Positions 1 through 12,521 of a stretch of DNA of 64,000 bases are shown here, piece after piece. A program made the translations under genes and the position numbers. The stretch comes from Gnetum montanum (Eukaryota > Streptophyta > Gnetopsida > Gnetales > Gnetaceae), in the NCBI GenBank assembly GCA_015680685.1, contig MNCI01033474.1:740009-804008 (forward strand). The letters run 5' to 3'. The notes under the pieces are model-generated. The model was given only the letters and a program-made list of their open reading frames with translations. It had not been told where the DNA came from and did no database searches. Position 1 is the stretch's first letter. The number at the start of each line of letters is the position of its first letter.

Positions 1-1000
1 AAAGAAGTTTGATAACCTAATGCCCCAACCAAAACTACAAATAACAAGATATTATAAAAACAAAATAATTATTTACATGATAAATATAATCAAACATCAC
101 AACGAAATTAGGCTCTAGAGGAAGAAAAAAATTTGAATAAAATTGCACAAAGTACCAATTATTCTTAAAGAAAAATGTCAAAGTTAGGCCTACACCAAAG
201 GTAGGCAAGTGAAAAATCCACATAGCCAATGAAAAGACATTACATAGTATAAAAATATTAATTGATTATCAAAACTTAGAAAAATACAACAAAATTAGCA
301 ACTTAAAAAATGCTAGAAAAATGCATAAAATCTAAATCTAAGCATCATCTTTTCTATCTATCTTATCATCCTCATAACTAACTAAGTCATATGAAAGGCA
401 TAAAATAAAAGAGGAGGTCAATCCTAAGATTGAGTAAGAAAAAAAACTACAAAAATTTCCTAAAAGCTTTTGGAAGCATGCATTAAGGAACCATAAGAAC
501 TTTCATAGTGGTAGATGCATCCAAAGAGTTAGTACTAAACACCCAAGCATATAAAGTTATAAAAACCAATAATAATAGTCCAAATCAAATAATAAAATAT
601 TATCATAATATCTAAAAAGGATCCACCACCATTCCAAATCTCAAATATTATATAAACAAAAAAAAAAAAAATTCCCCCTCAGAAATATAATTTATAAAAG
701 CATCATCAAATTTGTCAAATATTAATTTTGGTAGTTATCAAGAAATAAGACTTACATAAGAACAATCAATACTTATTGAAAAATGTGATCCACATAAGCA
801 TCACCAAAAATATCTAAAATTTTGGTTATGCCACTTACTAAGAAATGTGACCTATGCAAGCATTGTCAAATTCAACAAAAATTAATACCAAGCACAAATT
901 AAAAACCAAACCTTAAGTAATAAAGAAATGGATCCAATTACTTAACAAATCAAAATAGGATCTACTATTAAAAATTAGTCAAGCTAAAACTCACATTTTT
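1..1000. repeat. left arm of a diverged inverted duplication
   Basis: This A-rich stretch, read on the minus strand, matches the plus strand of roughly 2560-3700. Examples are the reverse complement of about 760-870 against 2690-2790 (shared words around GATGCTTATGTGGAT), of 300-400 against 3390-3460 (TTTCTAGCATTTT-like block) and of 150-240 against 3540-3640. The match is degenerate and was made by eye. It probably represents two copies of the same repeat family in opposite orientation. No gene is visible in it. Confidence 0.45.
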
Positions 1001-2559
1001 CAAAATAGTTGATGTTAAGAAAAAATGCTAAAATTACAGAAAAATTAAAAACATATTATTGTCAAAAATGGATCAAAATTTTGTCAAGGTTTATAAGCTC
1101 TAGAACCAAACTTCCTAGCAAATTACTAAAATTGGAAAAGTGATAAAAAAGTGAGATCAAAAATCTTAAATTTATTCTTAGAATATAAAAATGTTTAAAA
1201 TATGATCAATTAATATTTTAAACTTTAATATACTCCTTGAACCCCTAGAAGATACATTATTGGCCATTTTCATAATTTTTAGAATCTTATATATAGGGGA
1301 TCACTTCAAAAAATTTGCTAGAAATAACACATATCAACAAATAATAACTTTGTCTTCTAGTCCATTGTTGTTTGGAAACATCTTGAATTTCAAAAATGCA
1401 AATTGTAGTCTAAAATCCTAATTGTATAATCTAGAAATTTGGAAAAAGAAAATGGGTCTAGAAGAAGTAAAATTTATTCTATAACATCTCATGCATGATA
1501 AAATAAATATAATAATATTAAATATTATAAATATGCAAAAAAAGGATCAATATGGTTGAACAACATCCCAAAACATTTAATCAAATAGTTATCCAACAAA
1601 CTAAACCAATACAAATCACATGTAAACCAAAAGCACATGTAAATAATGTTTTAAAAAACTTAAAAGTAAATAATTATAATAAATTTTTCCTATATACTTC
1701 ACAACACTATAGCTAAAAACCTTTACATGGTTGAAATCTCCAAAACAAGATCCAAACCCTAAGAAAAATCCAAGATCAATTATGAGATCCAAGAAAAACT
1801 TCAAGCAAGATTTAAAGAAAGATACTTATAGAGGCTCTAGTTAATAGCATCGATCTAGATCTATCTTTTCTCCAAATTGGTCAGATCTTCCTCTATAGCT
1901 TTATCTTCCAAATATCAACAAAGTAAATTAATGAATTCAAATAGAAGGGTTGTTAGATATGTATACTTACAAGGGCATGATAAGGTTAAAAAAAAAAGGT
2001 AAAACTATTGAGAAAATAAAAATAAAATATAATTAAACTAGTGAAATTATTAATAATAATATTTTTACATGGAATTAACCTACTAGAGTACCTTCTATGG
2101 ACTATCTAATAGCTATGCCTACCTCCAAGACTGACCAAATATCTAAGGTTTAACTATAGCTAATCCAGGTAACAACATATGTCAAACAAAAATCTATAAG
2201 CAAATTTTTTTTAAAAAAATTATAAATAAAAAATATATTTGACAAATTAATTTTCCAAATAATTAAAAGTAATTAAAACACATAACAAACAAGCATACCA
2301 TAAGATCGATGTAGTACTTGATGTGCTAATGATTCATTTAGTACCAGATACCTATTTAATCAAAACTCTAACAAAGAGTTTAGTGTGCATATGCTAAATT
2401 AACCAAATAATAATTTAAAATGCATTGTACATAGCTCAACAACTATAACGCAAACATAGGGTACATCAAAAGGATATATCAAAACATAAAACATAAACTA
2501 AGCAATTAACACATTAAGATTTCAAATCAAAGAACATAATAATGGGTAATGGTATCTAA
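1001..2559. other. AT-rich spacer without recognisable gene
   Basis: This sequence is A-rich on the plus strand and lies between the arms of the inverted duplication. All reading frames are short and broken, and I recognised no domain, RNA gene or LTR boundary. Confidence 0.5.
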
Positions 2560-3700
2560 GGATGGGATGTTAAAATGTGAGTTATCTTTCTTACTATGTA
2601 TTTGGTTATAACTTTCCACCACCTTAGGTTTGGTTTGTTTGATTATTTTTACATACTAATGTTTTTTTTTTTGATAATTCTTATGCATGTCATCTTCTGT
2701 AGTAAGTATCTTTGTTAGCTGATACTTATGTAGATCATCTTTATCGATAACCATCTTTATTAGCTAATGCTTATGTGGATAACCTTTCTTGATAATTATC
2801 TTTTTCTTTGATGGAGCTAGCATAGAGGGAGTGGCCTATTTTTTTTTAAAGAAATCCTAAGATGTTTTACAATCCTTTGCTATCTATAGTAGTGAACTCC
2901 TATAATTATTATCTTTAAGCATACTTCAAAAAGGGGATTTTTATTTGAAGCCTTGGTAAATGATAAAGCCTAAGATGGTATTTTAGTTAACCTTAGCATT
3001 AGATTTATAAAATAATAAAGGCATCCTATAGGTACATTTTTTTTATTTGGTTTTGGATTTGGATAAAATCTTATTGTTCATAATGAGTAAACATTCCAAC
3101 TTTGATATATTTGAAACTAAAATTTTTTTGCTAGCTTTTATAAAATTTGGTTTTGGTGATGATGGAATTTTGGTTTAGAAATTTGACTATATACTATTCT
3201 TTATTTGGTTATATGATGATTGTTTGTTTGTTTAGTACTAATATTTTCAAAAAATGTAGTAACTCCCATGCATGGCTATCCAACTACATAATATTTGATT
3301 CGAAACCCTCTTAGTAAGTAATTACAATTTATTTTTTCTCTTGAGTTACATAGAATAAATTTCCCATTTGTTTTTATCTTGGAGATGATACAGGTATTAA
3401 TGGAGATGAGATAGATGATTAATAGATGGTTAGATTAAAATTTTATTAGTTTTTTAGCATTTTGAAATTTTACCTATTTTCCAATTTGCAATGTTTAACT
3501 TGGATAATTTTTATTTTTTAATGCCCTTTTCTTAGCACAAATGAATATGTACTTACCTATCTTTGATGCAATCCTACTTTTAATTTTCAAAAATTTGTTT
3601 TATGTTTTGGAACTTACACTTGTAAACTAGTATTTTAGATAATATTTTGGTAATGGTTTTGAATTTTTATTTTATACATTTAGAATCCTAATGTTATTTT
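2560..3700. repeat. right arm of the inverted duplication
   Basis: This T-rich plus-strand sequence is the counterpart of 1-1000 read in reverse complement. Base composition flips from A-rich to T-rich at about 2560, as expected for an inverted copy. Since it is followed downstream by a polypurine tract and an LTR, it is probably the 3' internal part of a gypsy-like element. Confidence 0.45.
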
Positions 3701-4263
3701 CAATATTATTTTATATTTATTTCATTATTAATTTAGTTATTGACTATTCATTCATGTTTATTTGCATGAGGATTAGGATCATGTGAATTATTATCACTTA
3801 GTGAATAGGGTAAGTTTTCATATGTAAGAAGCTGCTATTTATTTTTTGAAAAAATATTTTATTTTCATATCCTAGTGGTGAAACTCATGATTTGAAAGCT
3901 CCAAGTTATTGATCCAATTTTGATGTATAATCCTAAGTTATATAGTTCTAATTTGGCTATATATTTTGAGTTGTACCTACATTACAATTAGCTCCATGCC
4001 TCCTAATTTGATTATATGTCTTAGTGTGTATCTATTTTTTAATTATTAAGACTTCCAAAAAACCCCCTTCCCTAAGTTTTATTATAATATCCCCTTTTCA
4101 TCTACTAAATAGGTGTCTACTTCTTTGCTTATCATTTTCTAGGGAATACCTTACTATCTTTTTTAATGTATGATTTTTATTTTTATATAATTTCTTTCTA
4201 AGGTAAGCCTAGGTTAAGGAATGTCACAATCTTCTATGGGGAAGATTCTTAATGAAAGGAGGA
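3701..4263 (+). mobile_element. 3' end of a gypsy-like element with polypurine tract
   Basis: This AT-rich stretch ends in AATGAAAGGAGGATG, directly before an LTR-like start TGTAACATCC. That arrangement (purine tract, then TGTAACATCC) is characteristic of the 3' end of chromodomain-type gypsy elements. No intact coding frame remains upstream. Confidence 0.4.
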
Positions 4264-4541
4264 TGTAACATCCTTAACTTCACTAGCCTTTATAAACCTT
4301 TGTTAATTGTATTATTTGAACATCTTGTTATGCATCTAAAGGTTGTAATGCTAGTTTATGATTGAAGAAACATTACACATACTATTTTCTTTATTTTTAA
4401 TTTTTTTATGTTTTATTCTATTTTATTTTACTTTTATATTTTGATTAAGTACATCATGTGTATATTAATCTTATGCAATTATGTACCTATGTTTTATGAT
4501 TTGATGGATGGATAAGTATGTGCTACTTTGACAACATGTAC

Positions 4542-5527
4542 TAATGAGTGGCTAGGTACCCCTACACTCAATCATATGAATACGATCATTCACACATGAT
4601 CTGGTCAAACTCTGTAGATGGACTAGTTGTAATATTTAGATTTTTACACATTGATTACAGTTTGCTGTCTTCCCAGCTAGAATAGTATTTTCTTTGTCAC
4701 ATATGGTTTAGTCCAGAGTGAGGTGTATGATGTGATCCTAATTAGTGCTACTCCTAGGGACAATGAAAATAAGTTTGTTTAAGCTAATAGGGAAAGGGCG
4801 AAGAGAGTCTAAGCTAGCCTAAGTGTGATGAGCATCCGTCCTTAATCATCTGTACACATCTTGGACCTCATGTACTACTACTAGGATTGCCAAGCACATG
4901 TCCTATGTATGCTACTGGGATACCAAGTAGTCACACTTAAATACTTGTGATTAAGTCATACTCATTCCACATTTAATAATAGACATAGGAGAGGAATGTA
5001 AAGTGATATCAAGTAAGAAAGCAATAAATAACAGTTAAAACTAAGTGAATGCTGTAATGACGAAGTAATCTCAATCTTTATTGCTGGTCATATGCATGTC
5101 CAAGTACGTCACACTCGAATAAAGGTTCCATACAATTACAATCATCACACTGTGGGCATGCACTGAGGAAAGGGTTGAGAGGAATTGAAATTGACAAAAA
5201 TATCCTACTCTAATACTAAATTTTCTTATGACTCTCCCATGCACTCAATTATGTATTTATAGGCTCACATAGGAACCATGATATCGTGTATCCAATATTG
5301 CTAGCTAGGCTATGATATCGCATAGCCGATATGAAGGGTTCGATATCAAGGGTCTGATATCGAGGGTCCGATGTCAAGGGTCTAATGTCAAGGGTCCAAC
5401 ATCAAGGGTCTGATGTCAAGAATCCAATGTCAAGGGTCCGATGTCAAGGGTCCAATGTTAAGGGTCTGACGTCAAGGGTTTGACATGAAGGGTTTGATAT
5501 TAGCACCTGACAAACAATGATTCATCA
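4542..5527 (-). repeat. E1 3' LTR (986 bp)
   Basis: Read on the minus strand this LTR begins TGATGA and ends TCATTA (originally TCATCA, one G-to-A change on the plus strand). It is collinear with 9697-10597 except for six extra 14-bp repeat units. A TATAAATA box (plus positions 5254-5261) and an AATAAAG signal downstream are visible in minus orientation. The end region is homologous to the E2 LTR, while the U3 region differs. Confidence 0.85.
5336..5501. repeat. 14-bp tandem repeat, about 12 units, in E1 LTR
   Basis: The consensus unit is GGGTCYGATRTCAA, repeated about 12 times with scattered transitions. It lies in U3, upstream of the TATA box in element orientation. The other LTR has only about six units (10490-10573), which accounts for the 85-bp length difference between the two LTRs. 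Confidence 0.85.
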
Positions 5528-5689
5528 TACCCCCACAACTGAATAACAACTCGTCCTTAAGTTAAAAAAATGAGAATGAGTCCAGTTGATTACATAGTGG
5601 ATAGGTATGGGCTTATTAACTAACTAGGAATTATTCATGCCATAATGTGGGATTAAACAAAAAGAAATTGGGACATAGACACAAAATTA

Positions 5690-6143
5690 AAAATTTTATT
5701 GGAACTCATGTGGTTCCTGGTGGTGGTGGCTCCTCCATGGGTGCTTTTCCTTTGTCTTGTGCTCTAGGTTTTCGAGATTGATACCGTTGAAGAAGCACTT
5801 AACATTTCTCCTCTTCTATTTCAGGATTATGAGCCATCCATGCTGATGTTTCAATGTTTGATAGAGTCAGCACTTCCCATGGGCTCAACAGCTATGGGAA
5901 CACTTGAGTGGCCTTAACATGCCATCTCACAGATAGCCATCATTCCTCTTCATAGGCTTGGACCCTAACCTCTCCACCTTTTTCTTAGCCAAATTTTGTA
6001 GTTATAGGAGTTCCCTAATGGATGATGAATGATTGTGCCTCCTTCACTACATGTTCTTCATGAGGTCCTTGGCCTCTACCTTCCCTTGGGTGTTCAGTTG
6101 CACCTTGAGAATGTCCTCCTTCTTGTCCTCTTTTAGGGGTAAT
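5690..6143 (-). pseudogene. E1 second ORF remnant, internally deleted
   Basis: This is the counterpart of the E2 second ORF. It follows a conserved splice-acceptor-like sequence (branch-like CTTACTAAC, then TGTGATTATAG) at about 6144-6185 on the minus strand. It retains the basic N-terminal part (K/R-rich, PKRGQEGG-like) and the C-terminal MEEPPPPGTT motif shared with E2. The middle part, which in E2 carries the plant-transposon-protein-like domain, is missing. The frame is broken by stops. Function unknown. Confidence 0.55.
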
Positions 6144-7533
6144 CTATAATCACACAAAGATCAAATGTTAGTAAGGTTATTAAAAGAAGTTCAATTATGT
6201 CATACCTTACTCATTTCCTTTAATAAATGTTGAATTCTTTGTGTAGTGTGATTTTAGAGAGAAATTTTTTCAAGGAAGTTGCCCTAAAAGTTTAATGTCA
6301 AACCTGATTTGTTTAGGTGACACATAAAAGAACATGTAATGGTTTTGAGGAATGTTTGATAAAATGATGACAAGGGAAAGAATAGATTTGACAATGAAGT
6401 ACTCGAAGGGTATAAAATGATGTGGTGGTGTGCAACAAATACAAATTACAAAAGTCACGCAAGTGGGTCCTCCCCAAAGTAGGTTTCTACCTATCATGCC
6501 CTTGCATAACTATATCCAAAAATGTCTATAGGCACTAAAAGTTTTAAATGTAATCCCCACTAGTTGCACAAAACACACACATGTAGATGCCATCGTGATG
6601 AGATATGAATTCAATGCTACACAAGACACGAGTCATAAATACATGAACATCGAGATGGGATGAATTGTAGAAGGGATTGTAGAGATTGGGACATGAGGTA
6701 ACTAACCCAAGGCATAATGAATCTTGAGTGTAGACATGATTAATGTGTCATTAGCCTATCATTCCAAAATCAAGACCAAGTCCATTCCTTCGATTAGTGA
6801 CATTGCATTGTTTTATCCAATGATGGACAACCATAAGAGCATCATGATAGCAAGGCATACGATCACTTGGAATTTTTTTCAAGGCAGGAGTGATTTGGAA
6901 TTTCTTTGTGGCATATTTATTTTTATCTAGCCACTTTGGCATACTTTTTTTTATGCATAATCCAGAGAAGTTGCCTACCTTCAGGCATGGGTGCATGTCT
7001 TTCTAGTGGGACACCCCTAGAATAGCATCGGGTTTCTTTATTAAGTGCCTTTATTACTCTTACTCCCATTTTTCATTAGATTTACAAGGATCTTAGTACA
7101 ACCAGGCTACATGATAACTCCTACAAATGTCACCAAAGAGAATCCACAAGTCCCCTTGATGTCACACCTTGGCCATTCCTACTTAGTCCATCATTTTTCG
7201 CTCTGGGCATAATGAGCATAGAATTACTTTTAAGTTTTTATGATGACAAGAATATCATCGTACCTAGAGTATAACCTCTTATTAATAGAATGGTTAGGTG
7301 GATGTGGTGAGCTCACTATCCAAATAATTACTCACCTGAGATTTGATAGCATAGAACAACACCTTGACCAATGAGACACATGAGTGTTTTATTTATAGAT
7401 GAGATTACTCATAAAAATATAAAAAGAAAAAAAAATAAATAAAAAGATGAAACAAAAAATTGAAAGATGAAAAACTAGAGAACAAAAAATTGTAAAATTG
7501 AAGAAAATAAAAATTATTTATTAATTTTTCTTA
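6144..7533 (-). other. E1 noncoding interior between gag and second ORF
   Basis: No coding potential is convincing here. Several blocks are conserved with E2 20086-21240, including the stretch around 6440-6490 (LWGGPTC in one frame) and a CACAAAGAAA-type block. The conservation is at nucleotide level, so these are probably untranslated element sequence rather than genes. Confidence 0.5.
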
Positions 7534-9564
7534 TTATAATGGAGGATATCCCCCATGAATAAACCATTGAGTATAGATAGAATTAATAAATGGAAAATTT
7601 GGAATCAAGAATTTTGGAAACATTAGACTCCAATCATATCCAAACCACTAGGTGTCTTTTGAGGTGGTGGTAGGAATATACCCAAATTGGGGTTCACACA
7701 CTTGATTGTTGTAGGCATAGCGGGGCATATTATAAGATGTGGTCATGTGATAAGGAGCTAACCCACTATGGCACCTGTGATTGTAAGATGGTATGCAAGG
7801 ATCGATATGTCTTCCTTCATGGCTAGATTAACTGGGACACATGGTTGTTGGAGTATTGATTGGTGGTCCTAATAAAGTAACATGAGGTGTTGGGTTTGAG
7901 GAGAAAGATGCACCATAGTGTTGGACTTGTGCTAGGTTGGAGGATGTAGTGGTCTCGGAATGATGATATCCCTTTCTACAGCCATGCCTGAAGAAAGGAT
8001 GTTTTCGATGTTGTGGAGGACCTCCACTGCTATTGACAGTAGTAGCACAAGTGACATTTGTGGGTTGGTGTTGTGGTGCAAAAACCTTCTAGAACAACTA
8101 GTGGTGATGTATAAGGAGATGAATGATGAAAATGTTGAGGGTAAGGAGAAGTATAAGGAACATGAGGTGGTGATCTTGTTGGAGAGGACATGGGCTAATA
8201 GTATTTAGGAGAATGATAATGATGTGATGAGATAGAGGATGTTGACCCAGTTGGGGAAACAAGATGCTGAACCTGATAAGCACTTAGGTTTGGATGGTAT
8301 GAAGGGTGTGACTAGTTTGAGGGCCTCCCCAACAACTGTGATTTTTTCCACTATAATTGAACACAGTATTTTTGTATGAACTCTGGATGTAACATTCCTC
8401 CCCAATGCTCATGTAAATGTGACAAGATCAGGCATTGACATTTAGGGTGATCATATAGGCAAAGGTTACATTGATATGTATGATTAGCAATTGAGTTCTT
8501 ATTCTCTTCAACCCTTCTTTCTGATTGTCTAAGGGTGTTTTGTCTTGCTTCTTGGTTTTCCATGGTTCTACCTCTAATAGTGTTGGCATATTCTCCACAT
8601 TTTTCATGTATTCATTCTATCATATTATTGATCTTTGCCTCAATTTCATCTAGTGATTGTAGTACTAGAAAAGATGGTTCCACCACCTTGAGATGAGTTT
8701 CTTTCTCCTCTTCATGATTATGGACCTTTGTCAAATTGAGATTTTGGTCCTGTTGAGAGTTTTCAACATTCTCCCATTTAGCAATTTCTCCTCCTTCTTT
8801 TGCTACCCACTTAATAAGCTCTTGAAATTGGTGGGTTTGTAGCTCATATAGTTGACCTCAAGCATACATCCCTAGGGTCTCCCTTATTTTATTATGGAGC
8901 CCATCAATTATGTGGTACATTAGCCTTTTATCAAAGAATCCATGGCCTGGGTAGTTGTTTAACAATGCATAATATCTTTCTAAGGCCATGTACAAGGGTT
9001 CATGTTGCTCTTGTTTCCACTCTTGGATTTGTCTCCTCAAGGCTAACACTCTTGCATAATTTTGATATCTTTCATTGAAGAGTTTTACCATTGTCAGCCA
9101 ATGTTGAATTGATTTTGATCTTAAGGACCTATACCATACTTTTTCTTGGCCAATGAGTGTCAAAGGAAAGAGCTTAAGTTTTTTCCATCCATTATAAATA
9201 TTGTTCCAGAGGCATCATGGAAGGCTTGTAAATGATGTTGTGGATCTAAATCATAGCCTCCTAAAAATTTGGGAAAGTTGTTTAAATCAAGCCTGGGTAG
9301 ACGACTTTTCCTATGATGCTTGTGGGATATTCGAATAACCTCTTGTATATGCATTAGGCTCTTGGTGGCCAGCAAGGGTTCATTGTCACTAGGTAGATTA
9401 TGAGTTTGTAAGTTGGGACAATGTTGTCTTTGTTGATATACATAGGAGACCCTTGCATCAGGTTGAGTACTCTAAACTTCATCTTCATCGTCATATAATT
9501 TGTTGGTCTTCTAATGAATTGTCTTACTAGTTGTTGCATTATCATAGTCTCGTGAGAGAGACAT
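7534..9564 (-). pseudogene. gag: E1 gag polyprotein, decayed
   Basis: The frame starts at an ATG at 9564-9562 (MSLSRDYDN) and ends at TAA 7534-7536 after GGYPPL, nearly the same length as E2 gag. It keeps the retrotransposon gag domain: FLGGYDLDPQ, VWYRSL, LFNERYQ, LRRQIQEWKQ, MYHIIDG, followed by a coiled-coil-like charged part. A CCHC-like knuckle, CNLCLYDHPKCQC, lies near 8440. The frame contains several stops and at least one likely frame disturbance. Gag would form the cytoplasmic particle and bind element RNA. Homology with E2 identifies the true frame; the longest open stretches in other frames are incidental. Confidence 0.75.
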
Positions 9565-9676
9565 TGTTGTGAAATTTTGTATGACTTATTTGCAATTATT
9601 TCCTTCTAAAAGATATATCGTTAATACTTTGTTACAATGATCTTGTATGATATAACTAATCTAGATAACTAGCACC

Positions 9677-9695
9677 ATCCCTGGCAATGACGCCA
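9677..9695 (-). other. E1 primer-binding site (tRNA-Asp)
   Basis: The minus strand reads TGGCGTCATTGCCAGGGAT one base inside the right LTR. It differs from the complement of the plant tRNA-Asp(GUC) 3' end at three positions, each C-to-T or G-to-A and two of them at CG sites. This fixes the element's direction. Confidence 0.8.
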
Positions 9696-9696
9696 A

Positions 9697-10597
9697 TGAT
9701 GAGTGGCTAGGTATCCCTAAACTCAATCATATGAATATGAGCATTCATGCACGATCTATTGAACTCTGTAGATAGACTAGTTATGGTATTTAGATTGTTA
9801 CATGTTGATCATAGATCACTGTCTTCCCATCTAGACTAGTATTTTCTTTGTCACATATGGTTTAGTCTAGAGTGAGGTGTATGATGTGGTCCTAATTAGT
9901 GCAACTCCTAGGGATTATGAAAATAACTTTGTTTAAGCTAATAGGGAAAGCATAAAGAGAGTCTAAGCTAGCCTAAGTGCAATGAGCATTTGTCCTTAAT
10001 CATCCATACACATCTTGGACCTTGTGTACTACTACTGGGATTACCAAGCGCATGTCCTAGGTATGCTACTGGGATACCAAGTAGTCACACTTAAATATTT
10101 ATGATTAAGTCATACTCATTTTGTGTTTAATAACAATAATAGGAGAGGAATGTAAAGAGGTATTAATTAAGAAAGCATTAAATAATAGGATAAAATAAGT
10201 GAATGATGCAATGATGAAGTAATCTCAATCTTTATTGTTGGTCATGTGCGTGTCCAAGTACGTCACACTCGAATAAAGGTTCCATAAAATTATAATCATC
10301 ACACTATGGGCATGCACTAAGGAAAGGGTTGAGAGGAATTGAAACTAAAAAAAATATCCTACTCTAATACTAACTTTTCCTATGACTCTCCCGTGCACCC
10401 GATTGTGTATTTATAGGCTCACATAGGAACCATGATATCATGTATCCAGTATCGCTAGCCAGGCCACAATATCGCATACCCGATATTAGGGGTTCGATAT
10501 CGAGGGTCTGATATTAGGGGTCCGATGTCAAGGGTTCAACGTCAAGGGTTCGACATCAAGGGTCCAATATCAGCACTTGACAAACCATGATTCATCA
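9697..10597 (-). repeat. E1 5' LTR (901 bp)
   Basis: In minus orientation it starts TGATGA and ends TCATCA. It has a short GGGTC-type 14-bp repeat run (10490-10573), a TATAAATA box and a polyadenylation-like AATAAAG. It is collinear with 4542-5527. Confidence 0.85.
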
Positions 10598-11333
10598 TGT
10601 ACCAACATGATTTATTATTTTCCTTATCCTTGGCTTGCAACTTGATAATATCCTATTTGATGATGATGTTGTATGATAGTTATCAATAAGCCAAATGATG
10701 ACATTGGTGAGGATGAGAATGAGGTATCTCATTCCTAAGTCTCATGCATAAGGATTATTGGATTATTATAAGTCTTAGGTTAATGATCGAAGTCTCGTGC
10801 TAGCTAGGGAGTGATCCTTTTAGTCTACCTAAGTAAATCCTTAGAGCCTATAGGACCATCCAACATTAGGTAGAGAATCCTATAGGAAAATTCTAGTGAA
10901 GAGGAATGATATGTTAGATGATACAAGAGAACATTTATGCTGGGATAAGATTGTGAAGTATCTAGGTGTGTGTAAATGTTGCAAATCTACAAGAAAATAG
11001 GTAAACAACTAGCAATGTGTAGGATAACAAAGTATCAAGCCAAAGTAAAATTATATTTTATCCTTATAGATTACATCTCTTTAGTCTATGTCATGTGATT
11101 TTTAAGGTCAGTTAAGATGTTTATGTGATCATTGGATTCATACTAGTATTTTTGTTATTTTTCTTAAAATGTTAATTTTACTCTATGTTTACCATAGAGG
11201 CCTAGATCTACCTTTCCATTTAGTTGTTGTAGTTATCTTGATATTAATTTCATAGTTTGTTATTTTTATAAATTTTACAAACCTAGTTTGAGGGATTTTA
11301 ATGCCAATTTTCTTGACTAGATTCATTACATTT

Positions 11334-11344
11334 TGGTGTCAAAG
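11334..11344 (+). other. candidate primer-binding site of element 0
   Basis: TGGTGTCAAAG lies three bases after the ATTACA end of the element-0 LTR. It resembles the tRNA-iMet complement TGGTATCAGAG with changes. The match is weak and the assignment rests mainly on position. Confidence 0.35.
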
Positions 11345-12521
11345 TTAAGTTTGGTCTTATTATCAACTCATGTTGAAATCACACCTAGGTTATGCCAGTA
11401 ATGTTCAAATTTCAATAGTTAGAAATTAACTTTTAGTCTAATCATGTTGGTACTTGTGATATTTTATATTGATTTATGACTTATTTTTTCTTTATTATTC
11501 TTTGATATTATATTTTTGTATGCTAGTTTATTTTGCAATACAAATTGCACTCAATATGGGTACTCCTCAAGTTGTTGTAGAATTACATGAGGAAAAAAAA
11601 AGAATAAAAGAAGCTCTAAAAGGAATAAACTAGTTGAATGTAGTTCAAAGTTACTTTTTATTAATTTTAGATTTCTCTTTATATTTTTATCATGTGGATG
11701 TATCATAAGATTTATTTCTTTTATTTATTTATGTTTAAAAACTATGTCATGGTTCATCTATTCCTAATAAAATAAAAATTGATGGGCAATCTTAAGGATC
11801 AAACTACTATAAGTTTCCTAAATTCTTATTACTATACCTATACTTTCCCATCTTTCCTTTTATTCTTGTACTTATAACACTATTTTTCCTTTTCTTTTAA
11901 GAAGAATACCATTAAAGCATCAATGGGTTGATATTTTCCTATTTAAAAAACTAAGGAAAATGAATTAAATAACTAATCCTTCAAAGAAGATTAATAATAC
12001 TAATCCTATTAGGCTTACTTTCCCTCCTAGGTTGTCTATATTATCTTCTTCATATGTTATACCTATAAAATCTTTCTAATAAATATATTACTCTATTCCA
12101 ACATCTTCTTTAAGTGGTATGTCTACCATTACCCCATCTCCTTTCATCATCATCAAAGGTTCTAATTATTCTCTTATTCAACTTGTTCACAATGTTGAGT
12201 AGATATTGTTGTTTCATTTTCGTAGTGGTTGAACTATCAAGAATGAACTAACTTGAATTTTAGAAGAATTATAACACTCAATAAATTCTTATGGATGTGA
12301 ATTTATGCATGACTTCAAGCTTATATAGGCTAGTGAAACCTTTAATTCTCATAAATATTTCTAGAATCTTCTTAATATGTTCAAAATTTTTGAAACAAAT
12401 GGTAGAATGGTTAGAAATTTCTTCATATCACACATGACACTTATTACATACTTGACATCTACATATGTTGAAGAATGATTATGTTTAGGTAGAATATTTT
12501 ATCCACTATAATTTCCTTGAT
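11345..12521. other. unclassified interior, possibly element 0
   Basis: This stretch is AT-rich with only short broken frames. By position it would be the interior downstream of the element-0 LTR, but no gag or other domain could be recognised. Confidence 0.4.

Larger units (their letters stand above)
4542..10597 (-). mobile_element. E1: gag-only Athila-like LTR retrotransposon
   Basis: This is a complete 6,056-bp element on the minus strand. It is bounded by LTRs at 4542-5527 and 9697-10597 and flanked by perfect 5-bp target duplications TGTAC (4537-4541 and 10598-10602). It has a tRNA-Asp primer site next to the right LTR, a gag frame, a remnant second ORF and a TTGTGGGGGTA polypurine tract next to the left LTR. 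I see no protease, RT, RNase H or integrase motif in its 4.2-kb interior, so it is a non-autonomous terminal-repeat-with-gag element. It is a sister of E2. It inserted into the element-0 LTR. Confidence 0.85.
4264..11330 (+). mobile_element. gypsy-type LTR split by E1 (element 0)
   Basis: The LTR starts TGTAACATCC at 4264 after a polypurine tract, runs to 4541, is interrupted by E1, and resumes at 10598 (after one copy of the target duplication) to end ATTACA at 11330. Without E1 it is about 1.0 kb. It is followed three bases later by a primer-binding-like TGGTGTCAAAG. An LTR preceded by a polypurine tract and followed by a primer site suggests an LTR shared by two tandem elements. Its partner LTR was not found in the window. 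Confidence 0.45.

Noticed and set aside
9354-9545. Open frame of 63 codons resembling another at 18119-18304
   Set aside because: Both overlap the gag start in another frame; the gag frame from ATG 9564 (E1) and 18100 (E2) continues into the gag domain, so these are out-of-frame shadows.
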